From a bacterium (GTDB lineage Bacteria; Vulcanimicrobiota; JABDET01): a stretch of 64,000 nt of DNA. A program made the translations under genes and the position numbers. Positions 1 through 10,623 of the stretch are shown here, piece after piece. Location: NCBI GenBank assembly GCA_021817145.1, contig JAKAVV010000001.1, positions 152,360 to 216,359 on the forward strand, in the 5' to 3' direction. The stretch's first letter is position 1. Each line of letters starts with the position of its first letter. The notes under the pieces were generated by a model. That model was given only the letters and a program-made list of their open reading frames with translations, searched no databases and was not told the DNA's origin.

Positions 1-1
1 G

Positions 2-151
2 TATAAAAATCTTATTAATAAAATCACCCAAATCAATGGTAAAGGGGAAAATCTTAATTCAACATTAGATGCTCAAGAAGTCCAGGATTTTTTTCGTAGA
101 GTCGAGAATTCTATTAATGAGGGGGGTAATCCAAATGAAAACAAAGATTAA
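2..151 (+). CDS. 3' end of a CDS truncated by the window edge (…RRVENSINEGGNPNENKD*), hypothetical
   Basis: Open frame from base 2 to TAA at 149-151; its stop overlaps the start of the next gene, as in an operon. Confidence 0.5.
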   Translation, partial: YKNLINKITQINGKGENLNSTLDAQEVQDFFRRVENSINEGGNPNENKD

Positions 152-542
152 GAAAGACAATTGTGAAACCCAAACCTCTAAAAGCATTCCGACAAATACG
201 ACAAATACTAATAGGGAAGTCAATGCTCTCCTGGTTTTTAAAAGACATGAAAATGATGAGCCTATTCAAACAGATGATCTGTTTTCTTCTTCGGGGGAAA
301 TGGTGTACTGCGAAGTTTACAAAGCCGGAGGTCGTTCTTCTCAAAAAGACCCTGGTATACTTCTTAAACAACAAGAGAACAAATTGGGGAAAACATATCC
401 CTGGCCTGATTATGAAATTATCCGTGAAGGAATCAGCGTTTCAAAAGACAAAGATGCGCTTGAAAAGTTTTATTTGGAGTATCCTGAGTGTAAAAAATAC
501 CCGGTTCAAAACCTTGAAGATGGAATTCAAGTAAAAGATTAG
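135..542 (+). CDS. Hypothetical protein (start refined to MKTKIKKDN…)
   Basis: ORF 69..542; ATG at 135 is preceded by a GAGGGGGG RBS-like stretch; immediately followed by the HD hydrolase at 543. Confidence 0.55.
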   Translation: MKTKIKKDNCETQTSKSIPTNTTNTNREVNALLVFKRHENDEPIQTDDLFSSSGEMVYCEVYKAGGRSSQKDPGILLKQQENKLGKTYPWPDYEIIREGISVSKDKDALEKFYLEYPECKKYPVQNLEDGIQVKD

Positions 543-1157
543 ATGAATTTATTGCAAAGTGATTTTTTTACAGATCAAAGCTTTGAAAAAGAGCTGATGG
601 AAATAAAAGACCCTGAATTTCTAAAGAAAGAGCTTTTAGAAAAACTCAAAGATGGGCAGAAATATGCGGTCATGGAAGAAGCAGTAGAGTTTGCTGAAAA
701 AGCGCATAAGAACCAGAAAAGAGATGAGGGAACATCCTACATCTTACATCCACTTCGAGTTGCGATTCGACTTTATCACAGTGGGTACCGTTCCCCTGAA
801 ATTTTAGCTGTTGCTCTGCTGCACGATGTTCTCGAAGATTCTCAAACCAACCCTATGACTTTGAAGAAAAAATTTGGTTCGCGAATAGGAGATGCTGTTC
901 TTACTTTGAGCAAGCAAACCGTAAATGGTAAAATCTCCAATCCCGTTTATTTTCAGAGACTTCAGAGCGCTGGAGCTGAAATTCAAGCGATTAAGATTTT
1001 TGATCGGATAGATAATCTTTATTCTTTGCGTTTAATTGATAATCACAAAAAGAAGGAACAGTATCTGCAAGAAACTCAAAAGTATTTTCTCGATTTAGCA
1101 AAAAGTTCTTCTGTTTTAAAAAAAAATTTAGATTTAGCTATCTCGCAGATCTCTTGA
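543..1157 (+). CDS. HD-domain protein, RelA/SpoT hydrolase-like (single-domain small alarmone hydrolase type)
   Basis: ILHPLRVAIRL…ALLHDVLEDSQT…LTLSK motifs of (p)ppGpp hydrolase HD domains; no synthetase domain in 204 aa. Confidence 0.75.
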   Translation: MNLLQSDFFTDQSFEKELMEIKDPEFLKKELLEKLKDGQKYAVMEEAVEFAEKAHKNQKRDEGTSYILHPLRVAIRLYHSGYRSPEILAVALLHDVLEDSQTNPMTLKKKFGSRIGDAVLTLSKQTVNGKISNPVYFQRLQSAGAEIQAIKIFDRIDNLYSLRLIDNHKKKEQYLQETQKYFLDLAKSSSVLKKNLDLAISQIS

Positions 1158-1211
1158 TAATCGATTGAGGCATCTTTTAATTTCTTTTGGTTTGGATTGG
1201 TAGGCAGGACG

Positions 1212-2204
1212 TCAGATATTTAAGTTTTTAAAGGCTGCCTTAAACTGTTGGCTGGCTTTCTCGGCAGCATCCTGAATAGGTCCCTCCAGTTCAGGGTTAA
1301 ACGAGTTGGGGACAAGGGTGCTTAACAAGCCGGGTGAAGCTCCAACAGGAGTATCGGAATTTGAAGCTAATTCTTTTTTCTTTTCCAGCAGGAACTGCTG
1401 CATTTTACCTTGATACTCCTGGAGTTCTTGCCCTTCAGGAGATTGACTTAATTGAGAAGTAAAGCTATTTTCATCATCTTTGAATCGTTTGAATAGTTCA
1501 TCCGCTTTTTCTTTCAGTTCTGAGGTGGGAAGTCCAACTTTTAAGATGTTCATTTGCAAGTTTTCTTCAAATTCATTCAGACCAGTTTCAGCTCTGGCTA
1601 CTGAAGCCTGGAGCTGGGCTTGAACCTGTGGTTCTGTTAACTGCCCTATATTATTTTGGATCTCTTGTTGATACGATTCTGCGAAACTTTTAACGTAAGC
1701 TTGTTTTTGTTCAGCTGTATTTTGTTGAAAAAGGGAGGTTTGTTTAGATTCCCAATTTTGTCTGGCAGCAGCCTGTGTCTGTGTTTCCCCACCATTAAAC
1801 AGCTTTGGATTTCCTTGTGAATCCAGGAGAGGGTTTCCGTTTTTGTCAAATTCATAGTGTTGGGAAGAAAAGAGCTCACCTTTTTCTTGCATCAAATTTC
1901 CAAATTCATTTGACCAGATCGTACTGTGAACATTGTAAAAAGTGTTTGCTTTTTGGGCTGCTGTGTCTGCCGCTTCTTTTGGGAAAGTGGGGAGCCCTGA
2001 TGTATTCATCAGCTGCTGTTCTTCTTCCATCTGCCTCTGCATTTGCTGCTGCATGAGAAGCATTTCTTGATGAATTCTGTTAAATACTAACTCCTGAGTC
2101 TGGTTATTAGACGCTAATCCTTGATAAGCTTTTTGAAAAACGCCTGACTGATTTTGAGAACCGGCAGATCGAATTATTCCTAAAGCTAACCCTGCTAACT
2201 GCAT
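1212..2204 (-). CDS. Hypothetical Gln-rich, coiled-coil-like protein
   Basis: Long ORF, Q/E-rich composition (MLLMQQQMQRQMEEEQQ); no recognised domain. Confidence 0.5.
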   Translation of the reverse strand: MQLAGLALGIIRSAGSQNQSGVFQKAYQGLASNNQTQELVFNRIHQEMLLMQQQMQRQMEEEQQLMNTSGLPTFPKEAADTAAQKANTFYNVHSTIWSNEFGNLMQEKGELFSSQHYEFDKNGNPLLDSQGNPKLFNGGETQTQAAARQNWESKQTSLFQQNTAEQKQAYVKSFAESYQQEIQNNIGQLTEPQVQAQLQASVARAETGLNEFEENLQMNILKVGLPTSELKEKADELFKRFKDDENSFTSQLSQSPEGQELQEYQGKMQQFLLEKKKELASNSDTPVGASPGLLSTLVPNSFNPELEGPIQDAAEKASQQFKAAFKNLNI

Positions 2205-2296
2205 ACTTTTATTTTATCACAAATTTGTTAAATTTTTGTTACCTTTTTGTAAATATTTTCTTAACAATTTTATCTTTTTAAATAGAAGACCTGGGT

Positions 2297-3571
2297 TTAT
2301 AGTTTTAATCTTCCGCCCATGTATGGTCTCAGTATTTCAGGGACAACCACTGACCCGTCTTCTTCTTGATAGTTTTCAAGAATCGCTATCATGACTCTTG
2401 GGAGGGCAAGCCCAGAACCATTTAAAGTATGCACAAATTCTGGCTTTTCTTGAGGGGCTCTGCGAAATCGGATATTTGCCCTTCTTGCCTGGAAAGCTTC
2501 AAAATTAGAAACAGAGGAGACTTCAAGCCACTTCTCTTCAGCAGGAGACCAGGCTTCTATATCATAGCATTTTGCAGCAGAGAACCCCATGTCACCCGCG
2601 CAGAGCAAGAGGACTCGATAAGGGATATTAAGCACTTGGAGAATCTCTTCAGCATCATTCAGCAGTTTTTCATGTTCCTGGTAAGAATCTTCTGGATTGG
2701 TTAATTTGACAAGTTCTACTTTGTCAAATTGATGAAGTCTTTTCAATCCTCTGGTTTCAGATCCTGCTGCTCCAGCTTCTCTTCTGAAACAGGCTGTATA
2801 GGAAACATAATATTTAGGCAGCTCCTCAAAATTTAAAATCTCGTCTCGATGGAGATTAGTTACAGGAACTTCTGCTGTTGGGATTAAAAAAAGATCATCT
2901 TTTTCACAGGAATACATGTCCTCTTCAAATTTTGGCAGCTGCCCTGTTCCAACCATAATTTCTCGTTTTACAAGATAAGGGGGATAGATTTCTTTATATC
3001 CATGTTTTGCCACGTGAAAATCCAGCATGAATTGAATTAAAGCTCTTTGAAGTTTCGCTCCTGTTCCTGTATAAAGAGAGAAGAGGGGTCCAGATAGTTT
3101 AGAAGCCCGTTTTTGGTCTAAAATTTCAAGTGATTCTCCGATTTCCCAGTGAGGTTTTATTGGAAAATTGAATTTCCTTTTTTCCCCCCAGGTTCTGATG
3201 ATTTGATTTTCTGAAGCGTCTTTTCCACTGGGAACAGTTTCATGAGGGATGTTTGGAAAAAATAATAGGCGCTGGTTTAAAGTGTTTTCTAAATTGGTTA
3301 ATTCAGTTTCTATCTCTTTAATTTTAAGATTGATTTTTCTCACTTCTTCCTGTTTTTCTTCCGTGTTTTCCCCTGCCTTTTTTAATTTTCCGATCTGTTC
3401 AGATGTTTGATTTCTTTCTTTTTTTAATCCATCGGATTGGATGAGCAGCTGCCTCCACTTCTCATCTAATGACAGAAACTCATTTAGAACAGAGATAGAT
3501 GTCCCCCCTCTTTTCATTAAACCTTCTCGTATTTTTTCGGGCTGCTGTCGGATAAATTTTTGTTCCAGCAT
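2297..3571 (-). CDS. serS: Seryl-tRNA synthetase
   Basis: N-terminal coiled coil plus class II core: [57 protein letters not shown]. Confidence 0.96.
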   Translation of the reverse strand: MLEQKFIRQQPEKIREGLMKRGGTSISVLNEFLSLDEKWRQLLIQSDGLKKERNQTSEQIGKLKKAGENTEEKQEEVRKINLKIKEIETELTNLENTLNQRLLFFPNIPHETVPSGKDASENQIIRTWGEKRKFNFPIKPHWEIGESLEILDQKRASKLSGPLFSLYTGTGAKLQRALIQFMLDFHVAKHGYKEIYPPYLVKREIMVGTGQLPKFEEDMYSCEKDDLFLIPTAEVPVTNLHRDEILNFEELPKYYVSYTACFRREAGAAGSETRGLKRLHQFDKVELVKLTNPEDSYQEHEKLLNDAEEILQVLNIPYRVLLLCAGDMGFSAAKCYDIEAWSPAEEKWLEVSSVSNFEAFQARRANIRFRRAPQEKPEFVHTLNGSGLALPRVMIAILENYQEEDGSVVVPEILRPYMGGRLKL

Positions 3572-4635
3572 TAGATTGCCAGAGCAGACATTCGCTTTAA
3601 TTCTTCAGGTCTAGCTGCTTTTGCCTGCGCCTCCTCCATGTCAATTAAATTTTTCTTTGAGAGATTGCGAAGAAATAGCTCTTGTGAAATCATTCCTTGA
3701 TCCCTGTTGTTATTCATTAAGGAAACCAGCTGCTGCAGTTTTCCTTCCCTTATGATGTTTTTTACATTGGCTGTTCCTGTTAAGATTTCCAGTCCCAAAA
3801 CAGTTCCTCCCCCTTTTTTGTTGAGTAAAAGCTGGCTGACTGCGAGTTCAAGTCCAGCAGAGATCTGGCTTTTTATGATTTGTTGATAATGGGGGGGCGC
3901 CATCTCAATGATTTGTTCTAATGCCATAATAACTCCATTGGCTTTTATAGTGGCAATGACCAGGATTCCAGAGGATGCCGCTGCCAGGACTTCTGTGGTT
4001 GTTTCAAAATCTGGAAATTCTGTTACAGCCATGATATCTGGATTTTGTCGTAAAGCCGTTTGAATCGCTTGTTTGTAAGTTGGGGCATCTGTTCCGATTT
4101 CTCTTTGATAGATAACCCCTTTTTTATTTCGAAGCAAGAATTCAATTGGGTTTTCTAGACTGACAATCTGAATCGACCGATTTTCCAGGAGAAAATCCAG
4201 GAGAGCTGCTAAAGTTTGAGATTTTCCACTTGCTTTTGGTCCTGCAATCAAGATCAAGCCTTGAGGTTTTACGACTGTTTCTTTTAAAATAGGGGGAAGT
4301 CCAAGTGTTTCAAGTGACTGCGGGGTAGGGGGTGTTAAACGAAAAACAGCTGCTAATGAGCCTCTTTGATAAAAGATATTAGCCCTGAACCGGCTTACTC
4401 CTTCGACACTGTACCCTGTATTGAGTTCTTTCTGCTTCTCAAGCGTTTCTTTTTGGGATGGAGTCAGCGCATTGTCTAAAATAGTTTTAACTTCAGTTAC
4501 GGATAAAATGTCATTGGTCAAAGGAAGAAGGAGATTTTCTTGAGTTTTGCAGAGAGGAGGACTTCCGCCTACAAGATGCAGAATTAAGCCTTTTCTTTCA
4601 ATCATGAGAATGAGGAGTTGATTTAAATCCATCAT
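3571..4635 (-). CDS. PilT/PilU-like secretion ATPase paralog with degenerate motifs
   Basis: Walker [28 protein letters not shown] and NIIREGK match PilT; His box and part of Walker B degenerate. Confidence 0.82.
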   Translation of the reverse strand: MMDLNQLLILMIERKGLILHLVGGSPPLCKTQENLLLPLTNDILSVTEVKTILDNALTPSQKETLEKQKELNTGYSVEGVSRFRANIFYQRGSLAAVFRLTPPTPQSLETLGLPPILKETVVKPQGLILIAGPKASGKSQTLAALLDFLLENRSIQIVSLENPIEFLLRNKKGVIYQREIGTDAPTYKQAIQTALRQNPDIMAVTEFPDFETTTEVLAAASSGILVIATIKANGVIMALEQIIEMAPPHYQQIIKSQISAGLELAVSQLLLNKKGGGTVLGLEILTGTANVKNIIREGKLQQLVSLMNNNRDQGMISQELFLRNLSKKNLIDMEEAQAKAARPEELKRMSALAI

Positions 4636-4638
4636 GGC

Positions 4639-5016
4639 TTAAATGCTAAGAATCTCCTTTATTCGATTGACTAAATGAGTTGGACGAAAAGGTTTTGTTA
4701 TATGTTCGTTAATTCCGATCTGCGCGGATTTTAATTTGTCTTTTTCCTGCCCTCTTGCTGTTAATGCAATGATATAGATATTTTCATATTCAGGGTTCTC
4801 TTTTATTTTTTTAGCAAATTCATATCCATCCATATAGGGCATCATAATATCCAGAAGAATTAAATCGGGAAGGGTTTGAGACAGCACTTGTATGGCTTCA
4901 AGAGGATCAGAAGCGGTTAAAACATTAAATCCTTCCATTTCCAGGATTAAGCGAAGAGATCTCTGAATGTACGGTTCATCATCCACTACAAGGATCTTTT
5001 GGCTTTTTTTTTCCAT
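4639..5016 (-). CDS. Response regulator, receiver domain only (CheY-like)
   Basis: ILVVDDEPYIQRSLRLILE…DLILLDIMMPYMDGYEF…ALTARGQ…ITKPFRP. Confidence 0.92.
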   Translation of the reverse strand: MEKKSQKILVVDDEPYIQRSLRLILEMEGFNVLTASDPLEAIQVLSQTLPDLILLDIMMPYMDGYEFAKKIKENPEYENIYIIALTARGQEKDKLKSAQIGINEHITKPFRPTHLVNRIKEILSI

Positions 5017-5021
5017 AAAAA

Positions 5022-6308
5022 TTAAGAGGCTTTAACCTGATGGGCAATCACGCAATTTCCGTCGGGATAATTTAAATTTTTATCCATAAACAGGGCTCTT
5101 GCCCTGCATCCCCCTCTGCAGCTGGAAAAATAGCTGCAGGCTGAACAGGTTTGATTTCCTTCAAATTCCCTGAACTGCGCCAGTACTGCTGCATTGTCCC
5201 AGATTTGTTTCAAAGTTTTCTCTCTGATTGTTCCCGCAGAAAATAGATCTTTCAGGAATCCTGTTGGGGAGACGTTTCCTCTAGGGTCAATATGACAGAT
5301 TAATGTGCCGCACTTGCATCCGAATCCATCAAACATTAAATTTTGTCCTGCCCGAAAAGGGACGTAATGAGGAATTTCAATCTTAATATGAGTATTTTTT
5401 TGAATTTTTAGAGCGGCTTCCCATAATTTATTAGACTCTTCAAGGGTTAACAGCAGTTGAGGATTTTGGGCCGCTCTCCCAACAGGCATGATGGTTTCTA
5501 AAAGTATTTTTTCTACTTTTAACTTTTCCGCAATTCGAATTAAAGAGGGGAGTTCGGAAATATTGGGTTTCATAAAAACCATTTGAAGAGAGATGGGGAT
5601 GCTTAATTCTTTTAAATTTTTAATTCCTCGCAAGGTTTTTCGGAACGATCCGGATTTCCCGCGGATATAATCATAAACTTTTTCACTTCCCCCTTCCATG
5701 CTGATTTTTAAGGATTTAATTTTCAAACCTTTTAATCTTCTCGCTGCCTCTTTTGTGGCTGCAGCAGCATTGGTTGAAAGACGCACAGAAACACCGCGTA
5801 GATTGGCATGAGCGATAATTTCGGGAAGGTCTTCCCTAAGGAGAGGTTCTCCGCCACCAAGGGATAGTTCGAAACATCCAATGGAAGCCATTTCATCAAT
5901 TAATTTCTTGATTTCCGGAGTTTTTAATTCGTCGGGGTATGAACTGCCGGAAGAAGAGAAACAGTGGCGGCAGGAAAAATTGCAGGACTTTGTGATTGAG
6001 AAATAGACTTTTAAAGGAGCTGAAAGGTGGTCTTCTTTAGATAAGTCTCTTCCAATAAAAGTTCCCGTGAACTTTCCTTTAGAATCTAAAATTTCAATGC
6101 TCTGGCACAATTGAACAAAAGTTTCAAAATTTCTCTGCTGGATTCTGTCTTCCAGCGCTTTATAAATTTGAGGAAGAGTTTTGGTTTCAGTTAATTCGAA
6201 GATTTCTGCTGCATCGTGGTCAAAAGGAATATAATCCGCTCTTTCCCTGTCATAGATAATACATCCAAAATGCTCTTTTCTCCCAATGAACCTGGTTAAT
6301 CCTGCCAA
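5022..6308 (-). CDS. Radical SAM/SPASM protein with PqqD-like N-terminal region
   Basis: CNFSCRHCF (CX3CX2C), GGGEPLL, C-terminal Cys-rich SPASM region CSACSYFSSCRGGCRA; N-terminal ~100 aa resembles a peptide-recognition element. Confidence 0.85.
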   Translation of the reverse strand: MAGLTRFIGRKEHFGCIIYDRERADYIPFDHDAAEIFELTETKTLPQIYKALEDRIQQRNFETFVQLCQSIEILDSKGKFTGTFIGRDLSKEDHLSAPLKVYFSITKSCNFSCRHCFSSSGSSYPDELKTPEIKKLIDEMASIGCFELSLGGGEPLLREDLPEIIAHANLRGVSVRLSTNAAAATKEAARRLKGLKIKSLKISMEGGSEKVYDYIRGKSGSFRKTLRGIKNLKELSIPISLQMVFMKPNISELPSLIRIAEKLKVEKILLETIMPVGRAAQNPQLLLTLEESNKLWEAALKIQKNTHIKIEIPHYVPFRAGQNLMFDGFGCKCGTLICHIDPRGNVSPTGFLKDLFSAGTIREKTLKQIWDNAAVLAQFREFEGNQTCSACSYFSSCRGGCRARALFMDKNLNYPDGNCVIAHQVKAS

Positions 6309-6431
6309 TCTCTCTCCCCCTTTCCTGTTTTTCTTTATGGTATAATGTTAACCTTTTTTCTCTTCCTTGAAAAGGACTCCTTCAAAAAATGGTGTATTCA
6401 TGTATCAAAACTTATTGATAAGGGGGACAAT

Positions 6432-7397
6432 ATGAATTTATCAGGCAGAAGTTTTATCGTTATGAATGATTTTTCCGAGAATGAACTGCGTGAGGTTCTT
6501 AAGCTTTCACAAGAGCTTAAAAATGAGTTAAAGAATAATAAATCTCGCAAGTATCTTGAAGGTAGAACTTTGGCTATGATTTTTGAAAAGCCTTCCACCC
6601 GAACAAGGGTCAGTTTTGAAACAGGAATGTTTCAATTAGGCGGACATGCTCTTTATCTTTCTGCTTCTGATCTCCAATTGGGCAGGGGAGAAACGATTGA
6701 AGACACAGCAAAAGTTTTATCAGGGTATGTGGACTGCATTATGGCAAGGACTTTTAAACATGATACTGCTGCTAAACTTGCAGAATTTGCGACAGTTCCC
6801 GTGATCAATGGATTAAGCGATTTAGAGCATCCTTGTCAAATCCTGGCTGATTTGTTAACCATTTATGAAGAAAAAAGAGATTTTAAAGGGTTAAAAATTG
6901 CCTATATTGGGGACGGAAACAATGTGGCTCATTCTTTAATGATAGGCTGCGCAAAACTGGGAATGAATGTTTCAGTGGCTTCCCCCAAAGGGTATGCTCC
7001 AGATCAGAAGATTACAGCAGTAGCCCATCAGGAAGCAGAAAATCATGGAGGGATTCTTGAAATCACGACAGACCCAGAAAAAGCCGCTCATCAGGCTGAT
7101 ATTCTTTATACAGATGTCTGGGTCAGTATGGGACAGGATAAAGAACAAGAAGAGAGATTGAAAGTGTTTAAACCTTATCAGATTAATAAAGCACTGCTCT
7201 CAAAAGCCAAGAATGACTCTATTGTTCTTCACTGTCTGCCTGCACATAGAGGACTTGAAATTACAGGAGAGGTTATGGATGGAGAGCGCTCCCGAATCTT
7301 TCAGCAGGCTGAAAACCGCCTTCATACCCAAAAAGCGCTGCTCTGTTCACTGATTAAAAACGTAAGCATGCTGTGGGAGCCTTCTCTAAAAAGCTGA
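6432..7397 (+). CDS. argF: Ornithine carbamoyltransferase (ORF 6345..7397; likely start MNLSGRSF at 6432)
   Basis: STRTRVSFETGMFQLGG, HPCQILADL, HCLPAHRG. Confidence 0.93.
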   Translation: MNLSGRSFIVMNDFSENELREVLKLSQELKNELKNNKSRKYLEGRTLAMIFEKPSTRTRVSFETGMFQLGGHALYLSASDLQLGRGETIEDTAKVLSGYVDCIMARTFKHDTAAKLAEFATVPVINGLSDLEHPCQILADLLTIYEEKRDFKGLKIAYIGDGNNVAHSLMIGCAKLGMNVSVASPKGYAPDQKITAVAHQEAENHGGILEITTDPEKAAHQADILYTDVWVSMGQDKEQEERLKVFKPYQINKALLSKAKNDSIVLHCLPAHRGLEITGEVMDGERSRIFQQAENRLHTQKALLCSLIKNVSMLWEPSLKS

Positions 7398-7425
7398 ATC
7401 AGAAGCTTATTTTCGGGTATAAGGA

Positions 7426-7656
7426 TTAAAATTGCCCTGACTGCCTGAATTTCACTCCCAGCATAATGCCTTTCATAAAATCATCGGCTTCTCCTGGGCT
7501 GAAAACAGAACTGCTTGGAGTAAACTGATCCTGACCATAAGAAGAAGGAGAGCTGGTTCCTGCCTGGATATTGGGTTGAGGTTGAGATTGAAATCCCCCT
7601 GTCCTTTCCCTAAGGGCTTGCATTGATCTGACTGAGGAGTTTGTCTGTATATTCAT
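7426..7656 (-). CDS. Small Ser/Gln-rich hypothetical protein (76 aa)
   Basis: Intact ORF between argF and the response regulator; no recognised domain. Confidence 0.4.
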   Translation of the reverse strand: MNIQTNSSVRSMQALRERTGGFQSQPQPNIQAGTSSPSSYGQDQFTPSSSVFSPGEADDFMKGIMLGVKFRQSGQF

Positions 7657-7708
7657 GGCTCTAGATTTATTCTAGCATACCCTGGGGAAAAGAACAATAA
7701 ACAATAAG

Positions 7709-8428
7709 TTAAGATTGTAAACTTTTTGTTACCATTTCTTTTCCTTTTTTGATTCCGATTAATTTCTGCTGCATGGCGACAACAACAGCATGGGTTCTAT
7801 CGTTGACATGGAGTTTCTGGAAGATATTGCTGATGTGGTTTTTTATCGTCCTTTCTGTAATGGAGAGTTTTTGGGCAATCTCTTTATTGGATAATCCGTC
7901 AGCAACCCAGTTTAAAACTTCAATTTCCCGAGGAGTTAAGTGATCATAAACTTTTTCTTCAAGTCCTTGAGGAGTTTCATCTTTTTCATAAAATTCTCTA
8001 AATTCTTTCAGCAAAATGCTGGCAATTCGACTGGAAAGCAGAGCCTCCCCTTGAGAAATGGATCGAATGGCTCGCAGCAGCTGCTGAGGGGACTCATCTT
8101 TCAATAAATATCCCATAGCCCCTGCCTTTATGGCGGGAATTACAGCATTTGGATCATCGGCAATGGTCAGCATAATGACTTGAACCCCAGGATTCTGTTT
8201 ACGAATCAGTCGAGTGGCTTTGATTCCATCCAAGGCAGGCAGGGTAATGTCCATAAGCACCACATCAGGAAGGGTCTCTCCTATTTTTCGGATGGCATCA
8301 TTTCCATTTAATGCGTATCCTATGACCTCTATGTCTGGTTCTTTTTCCAGGACTCTTTTTAATCCCTCAATAAAGAAAAGCTGATCGTCAACAATAAAAA
8401 TTCGGGTCGAATTTTTCATGATTTGCAA
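7709..8428 (-). CDS. NarL/FixJ-family response regulator (receiver + LuxR HTH)
   Basis: IFIVDDQ…DVVLMDITLPALDG…LTPREIEVLNWVADGLSNKEIAQKLSITERTIKNHISNIFQKL. Confidence 0.95.
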   Translation of the reverse strand: MQIMKNSTRIFIVDDQLFFIEGLKRVLEKEPDIEVIGYALNGNDAIRKIGETLPDVVLMDITLPALDGIKATRLIRKQNPGVQVIMLTIADDPNAVIPAIKAGAMGYLLKDESPQQLLRAIRSISQGEALLSSRIASILLKEFREFYEKDETPQGLEEKVYDHLTPREIEVLNWVADGLSNKEIAQKLSITERTIKNHISNIFQKLHVNDRTHAVVVAMQQKLIGIKKGKEMVTKSLQS

Positions 8429-9063
8429 GGAACCATGACTTTAAGCATAGTTCCTCTTCCGTTTTCAGATTCAATGATCAGTTCTCCCCCCATTTGTTCG
8501 GCTCGTTCTTTTATAAATTTTAAACCAAAATGGGGAGAGTTATTGGTTTTTTCCGTGAGGATCATTCCTGTTCCATTATCTTTTATAGAAGCAGAAAGAG
8601 CGTATTTTTGAATTTTCAGCGAAACTTCGCAAAATGTGGCTTGAGCGTGTTTTAAAATATTGTGCAGTCCTTCCTGGATAAACAATTGAACAAAATTTCT
8701 GACTTCGCGCGGCACTTCTGAATCTTCTCCTTCAGTTAGAAATCTGACTGGAATTTGAGCTCGTTCTTTGAAATCGTTGATAGAATCTCGGATCACTGGG
8801 ATCAAGGGCCACGGCTCTTCATTTCTAAGTTCATGGATCGCGTGCCTGATTTCAGTAACCGCAATTTTAATTGCCTGGCGAGCTCCTTCTAGATCTTCAG
8901 ACTTTCCTTCTTGTTCATATAAGTTTAAAAGGAATAGAGCATGGGAAAGAGTTTGAGCTGCTCGTGAATGAAGCTCTTCGCCAATTCTTCTTCTTTCTTC
9001 TTGAAGAAGTTCTTCCGGGCTTAAATTCGAATGGTCCTTTGCAGTGGAGCTGGAATTTCTCAT
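8416..9063 (-). CDS. Cytoplasmic HisKA_3-type sensor histidine kinase (ORF 8416..9153; likely start at 9063, downstream of the upp stop)
   Basis: ERRRIGEELHSRAAQTLSH dimerisation/phosphoacceptor motif; HATPase motifs QEGLHNILKHAQAT, DNGTGM, FGLKFIKERAEQMGG; no TM segment. Confidence 0.87.
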   Translation of the reverse strand: MRNSSSTAKDHSNLSPEELLQEERRRIGEELHSRAAQTLSHALFLLNLYEQEGKSEDLEGARQAIKIAVTEIRHAIHELRNEEPWPLIPVIRDSINDFKERAQIPVRFLTEGEDSEVPREVRNFVQLFIQEGLHNILKHAQATFCEVSLKIQKYALSASIKDNGTGMILTEKTNNSPHFGLKFIKERAEQMGGELIIESENGRGTMLKVMVPCKS

Positions 9064-9103
9064 TGATAACTGTATTCTTACCAGGGGTTCATCATCCCTG
9101 CCA

Positions 9104-9730
9104 TTACTGAGTTCCAAAAAGTCTGTCCCCAGCATCCCCAAGTCCTGGCACAATATACCCTTTTTTGTTTAAAACTTCATCGACTGCTGCTGTGAAGATT
9201 GGAATATTTGGGTGTATTTTGGTGATTTCTTCAATTCCTTTTCTGGAAGCAATCAAACAGATCAGAGAAATTTCTTTTCCTCCTATTTTTTTAATATAGT
9301 CAATGGCAGCGATAGAAGATCCTCCTGTTGCCAACATGGGATCTAAAATAAAAAGATGACGTTCTGATAAATCTTCTGGAAGTTTTGCGTAATATTCAAC
9401 TGGCTTTAAGGTGTCGTGTTCTCGATAAATGCCCAGATGTCCGACTTTTGCCGCCGGGATCAGTTTTAAGATCCCATTCACCATTCCTAATCCTGCGCGT
9501 AAAATAGGGACAAGACCCAGTTTTTTTCCAGAGATGACCTTTGCGCTGCATTCTCCTAATGGGGTTTCAACTCGAATTTTTTCAAGAGGAAGATTTCGAG
9601 TGGCTTCATAAGCCATCAGGGTTGAGATTTCTTCAACCAGATCTCTAAAATCTTTTGGACCAGTGTTTTTGTCTCTAAGAATACTGATTTTATGCTGCAC
9701 CAGAGGATGGGTGATAAGTTCAACAGACAT
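9104..9730 (-). CDS. upp: Uracil phosphoribosyltransferase
   Basis: [46 protein letters not shown]. Confidence 0.95.
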   Translation of the reverse strand: MSVELITHPLVQHKISILRDKNTGPKDFRDLVEEISTLMAYEATRNLPLEKIRVETPLGECSAKVISGKKLGLVPILRAGLGMVNGILKLIPAAKVGHLGIYREHDTLKPVEYYAKLPEDLSERHLFILDPMLATGGSSIAAIDYIKKIGGKEISLICLIASRKGIEEITKIHPNIPIFTAAVDEVLNKKGYIVPGLGDAGDRLFGTQ

Positions 9731-10172
9731 TTCTCAGTTCCTGATTTTGAATTTTTTCGATTCTTCGTTTATGATGGCCGCCTTGAAAATCAGTTTCCAG
9801 CCAGGCTTTCACAATGGCTTTTGCGACTTCTCCGCCAATAATTCTTCCTCCCATTGTCAGGATATTCGCATTATTATGGGCGCTGCTGAAATACGCGCTG
9901 ACAGGTTCATGGCATAAAGCAGCTCGTATTCCTGGAAATTTATTGGCTGATATGCTCATTCCTATCCCTGTGCCGCAGATGAGAATACCTTTTTGAGCTG
10001 TTTTTCTTAAAATTGAGGAGGCGACTTTTTCAGCAATATCGGGATAATCCACAGGATCCATTGAAAAGCATCCACAGTCCTCCAGCTCTATTTTTAGAGA
10101 CTGGATCAAGTATTCTTTAATGGTCTCTTTTAGAAGATACCCTGCATGGTCACTTCCGATCGCTATTTTCAC
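9720..10172 (-). CDS. rpiB: Ribose 5-phosphate isomerase B
   Basis: [33 protein letters not shown]. Confidence 0.95.
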   Translation of the reverse strand: MKIAIGSDHAGYLLKETIKEYLIQSLKIELEDCGCFSMDPVDYPDIAEKVASSILRKTAQKGILICGTGIGMSISANKFPGIRAALCHEPVSAYFSSAHNNANILTMGGRIIGGEVAKAIVKAWLETDFQGGHHKRRIEKIQNQELRNVC

Positions 10173-10623
10173 TGTTTTTAATCCTTTCGAACGCTATTTC
10201 TACCGCTTTTTTTATTTCACGGTAGGTTTTTTCATAAACTTCTAAAGAGGTTCCAATTGGATCTTCAATATCCCCCTTTTCATGCACAAATTCCTTGAGG
10301 GTAAAGAGTTTTCCTTGCATTTGCTGAAATTGTTTTAGAATTTCTTGTTTCTGCTTTTCAGTCATAGTTAAAATGAGGTAGCTCTCTGCCGCCAATTCTG
10401 GGGTTAAAGGTTGGCTGACATGGGAGGAAATGTTAATTCCATCTTTTTGACACAATTCAATCGCGATTTCCGATGCTTTCATTCCATAAGCAGCATTTGT
10501 CCCAGCGGAAAACCCTTTTAAATGATCCCCTAAATTCCTATTGTCTGCCAGAGAGTTGAAATACCCCTCTGCCATCGGGCTTCTACAGGTATTACCAGCG
10601 CAAACAAAAACGATTTTTTTCAT
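10150..10623 (-). CDS. Low-molecular-weight protein tyrosine phosphatase family
   Basis: KIVFVCAGNTCRSPMAEG (CX5RS P-loop), DIEDPIG. Confidence 0.9.
   Translation of the reverse strand: MKKIVFVCAGNTCRSPMAEGYFNSLADNRNLGDHLKGFSAGTNAAYGMKASEIAIELCQKDGINISSHVSQPLTPELAAESYLILTMTEKQKQEILKQFQQMQGKLFTLKEFVHEKGDIEDPIGTSLEVYEKTYREIKKAVEIAFERIKNSENSDRK

Noticed and set aside
163-534. ORF 163..534 (+) and 114..374 (-)
   Set aside because: Alternative frames of the more plausible 135..542 gene, which fits operon spacing.
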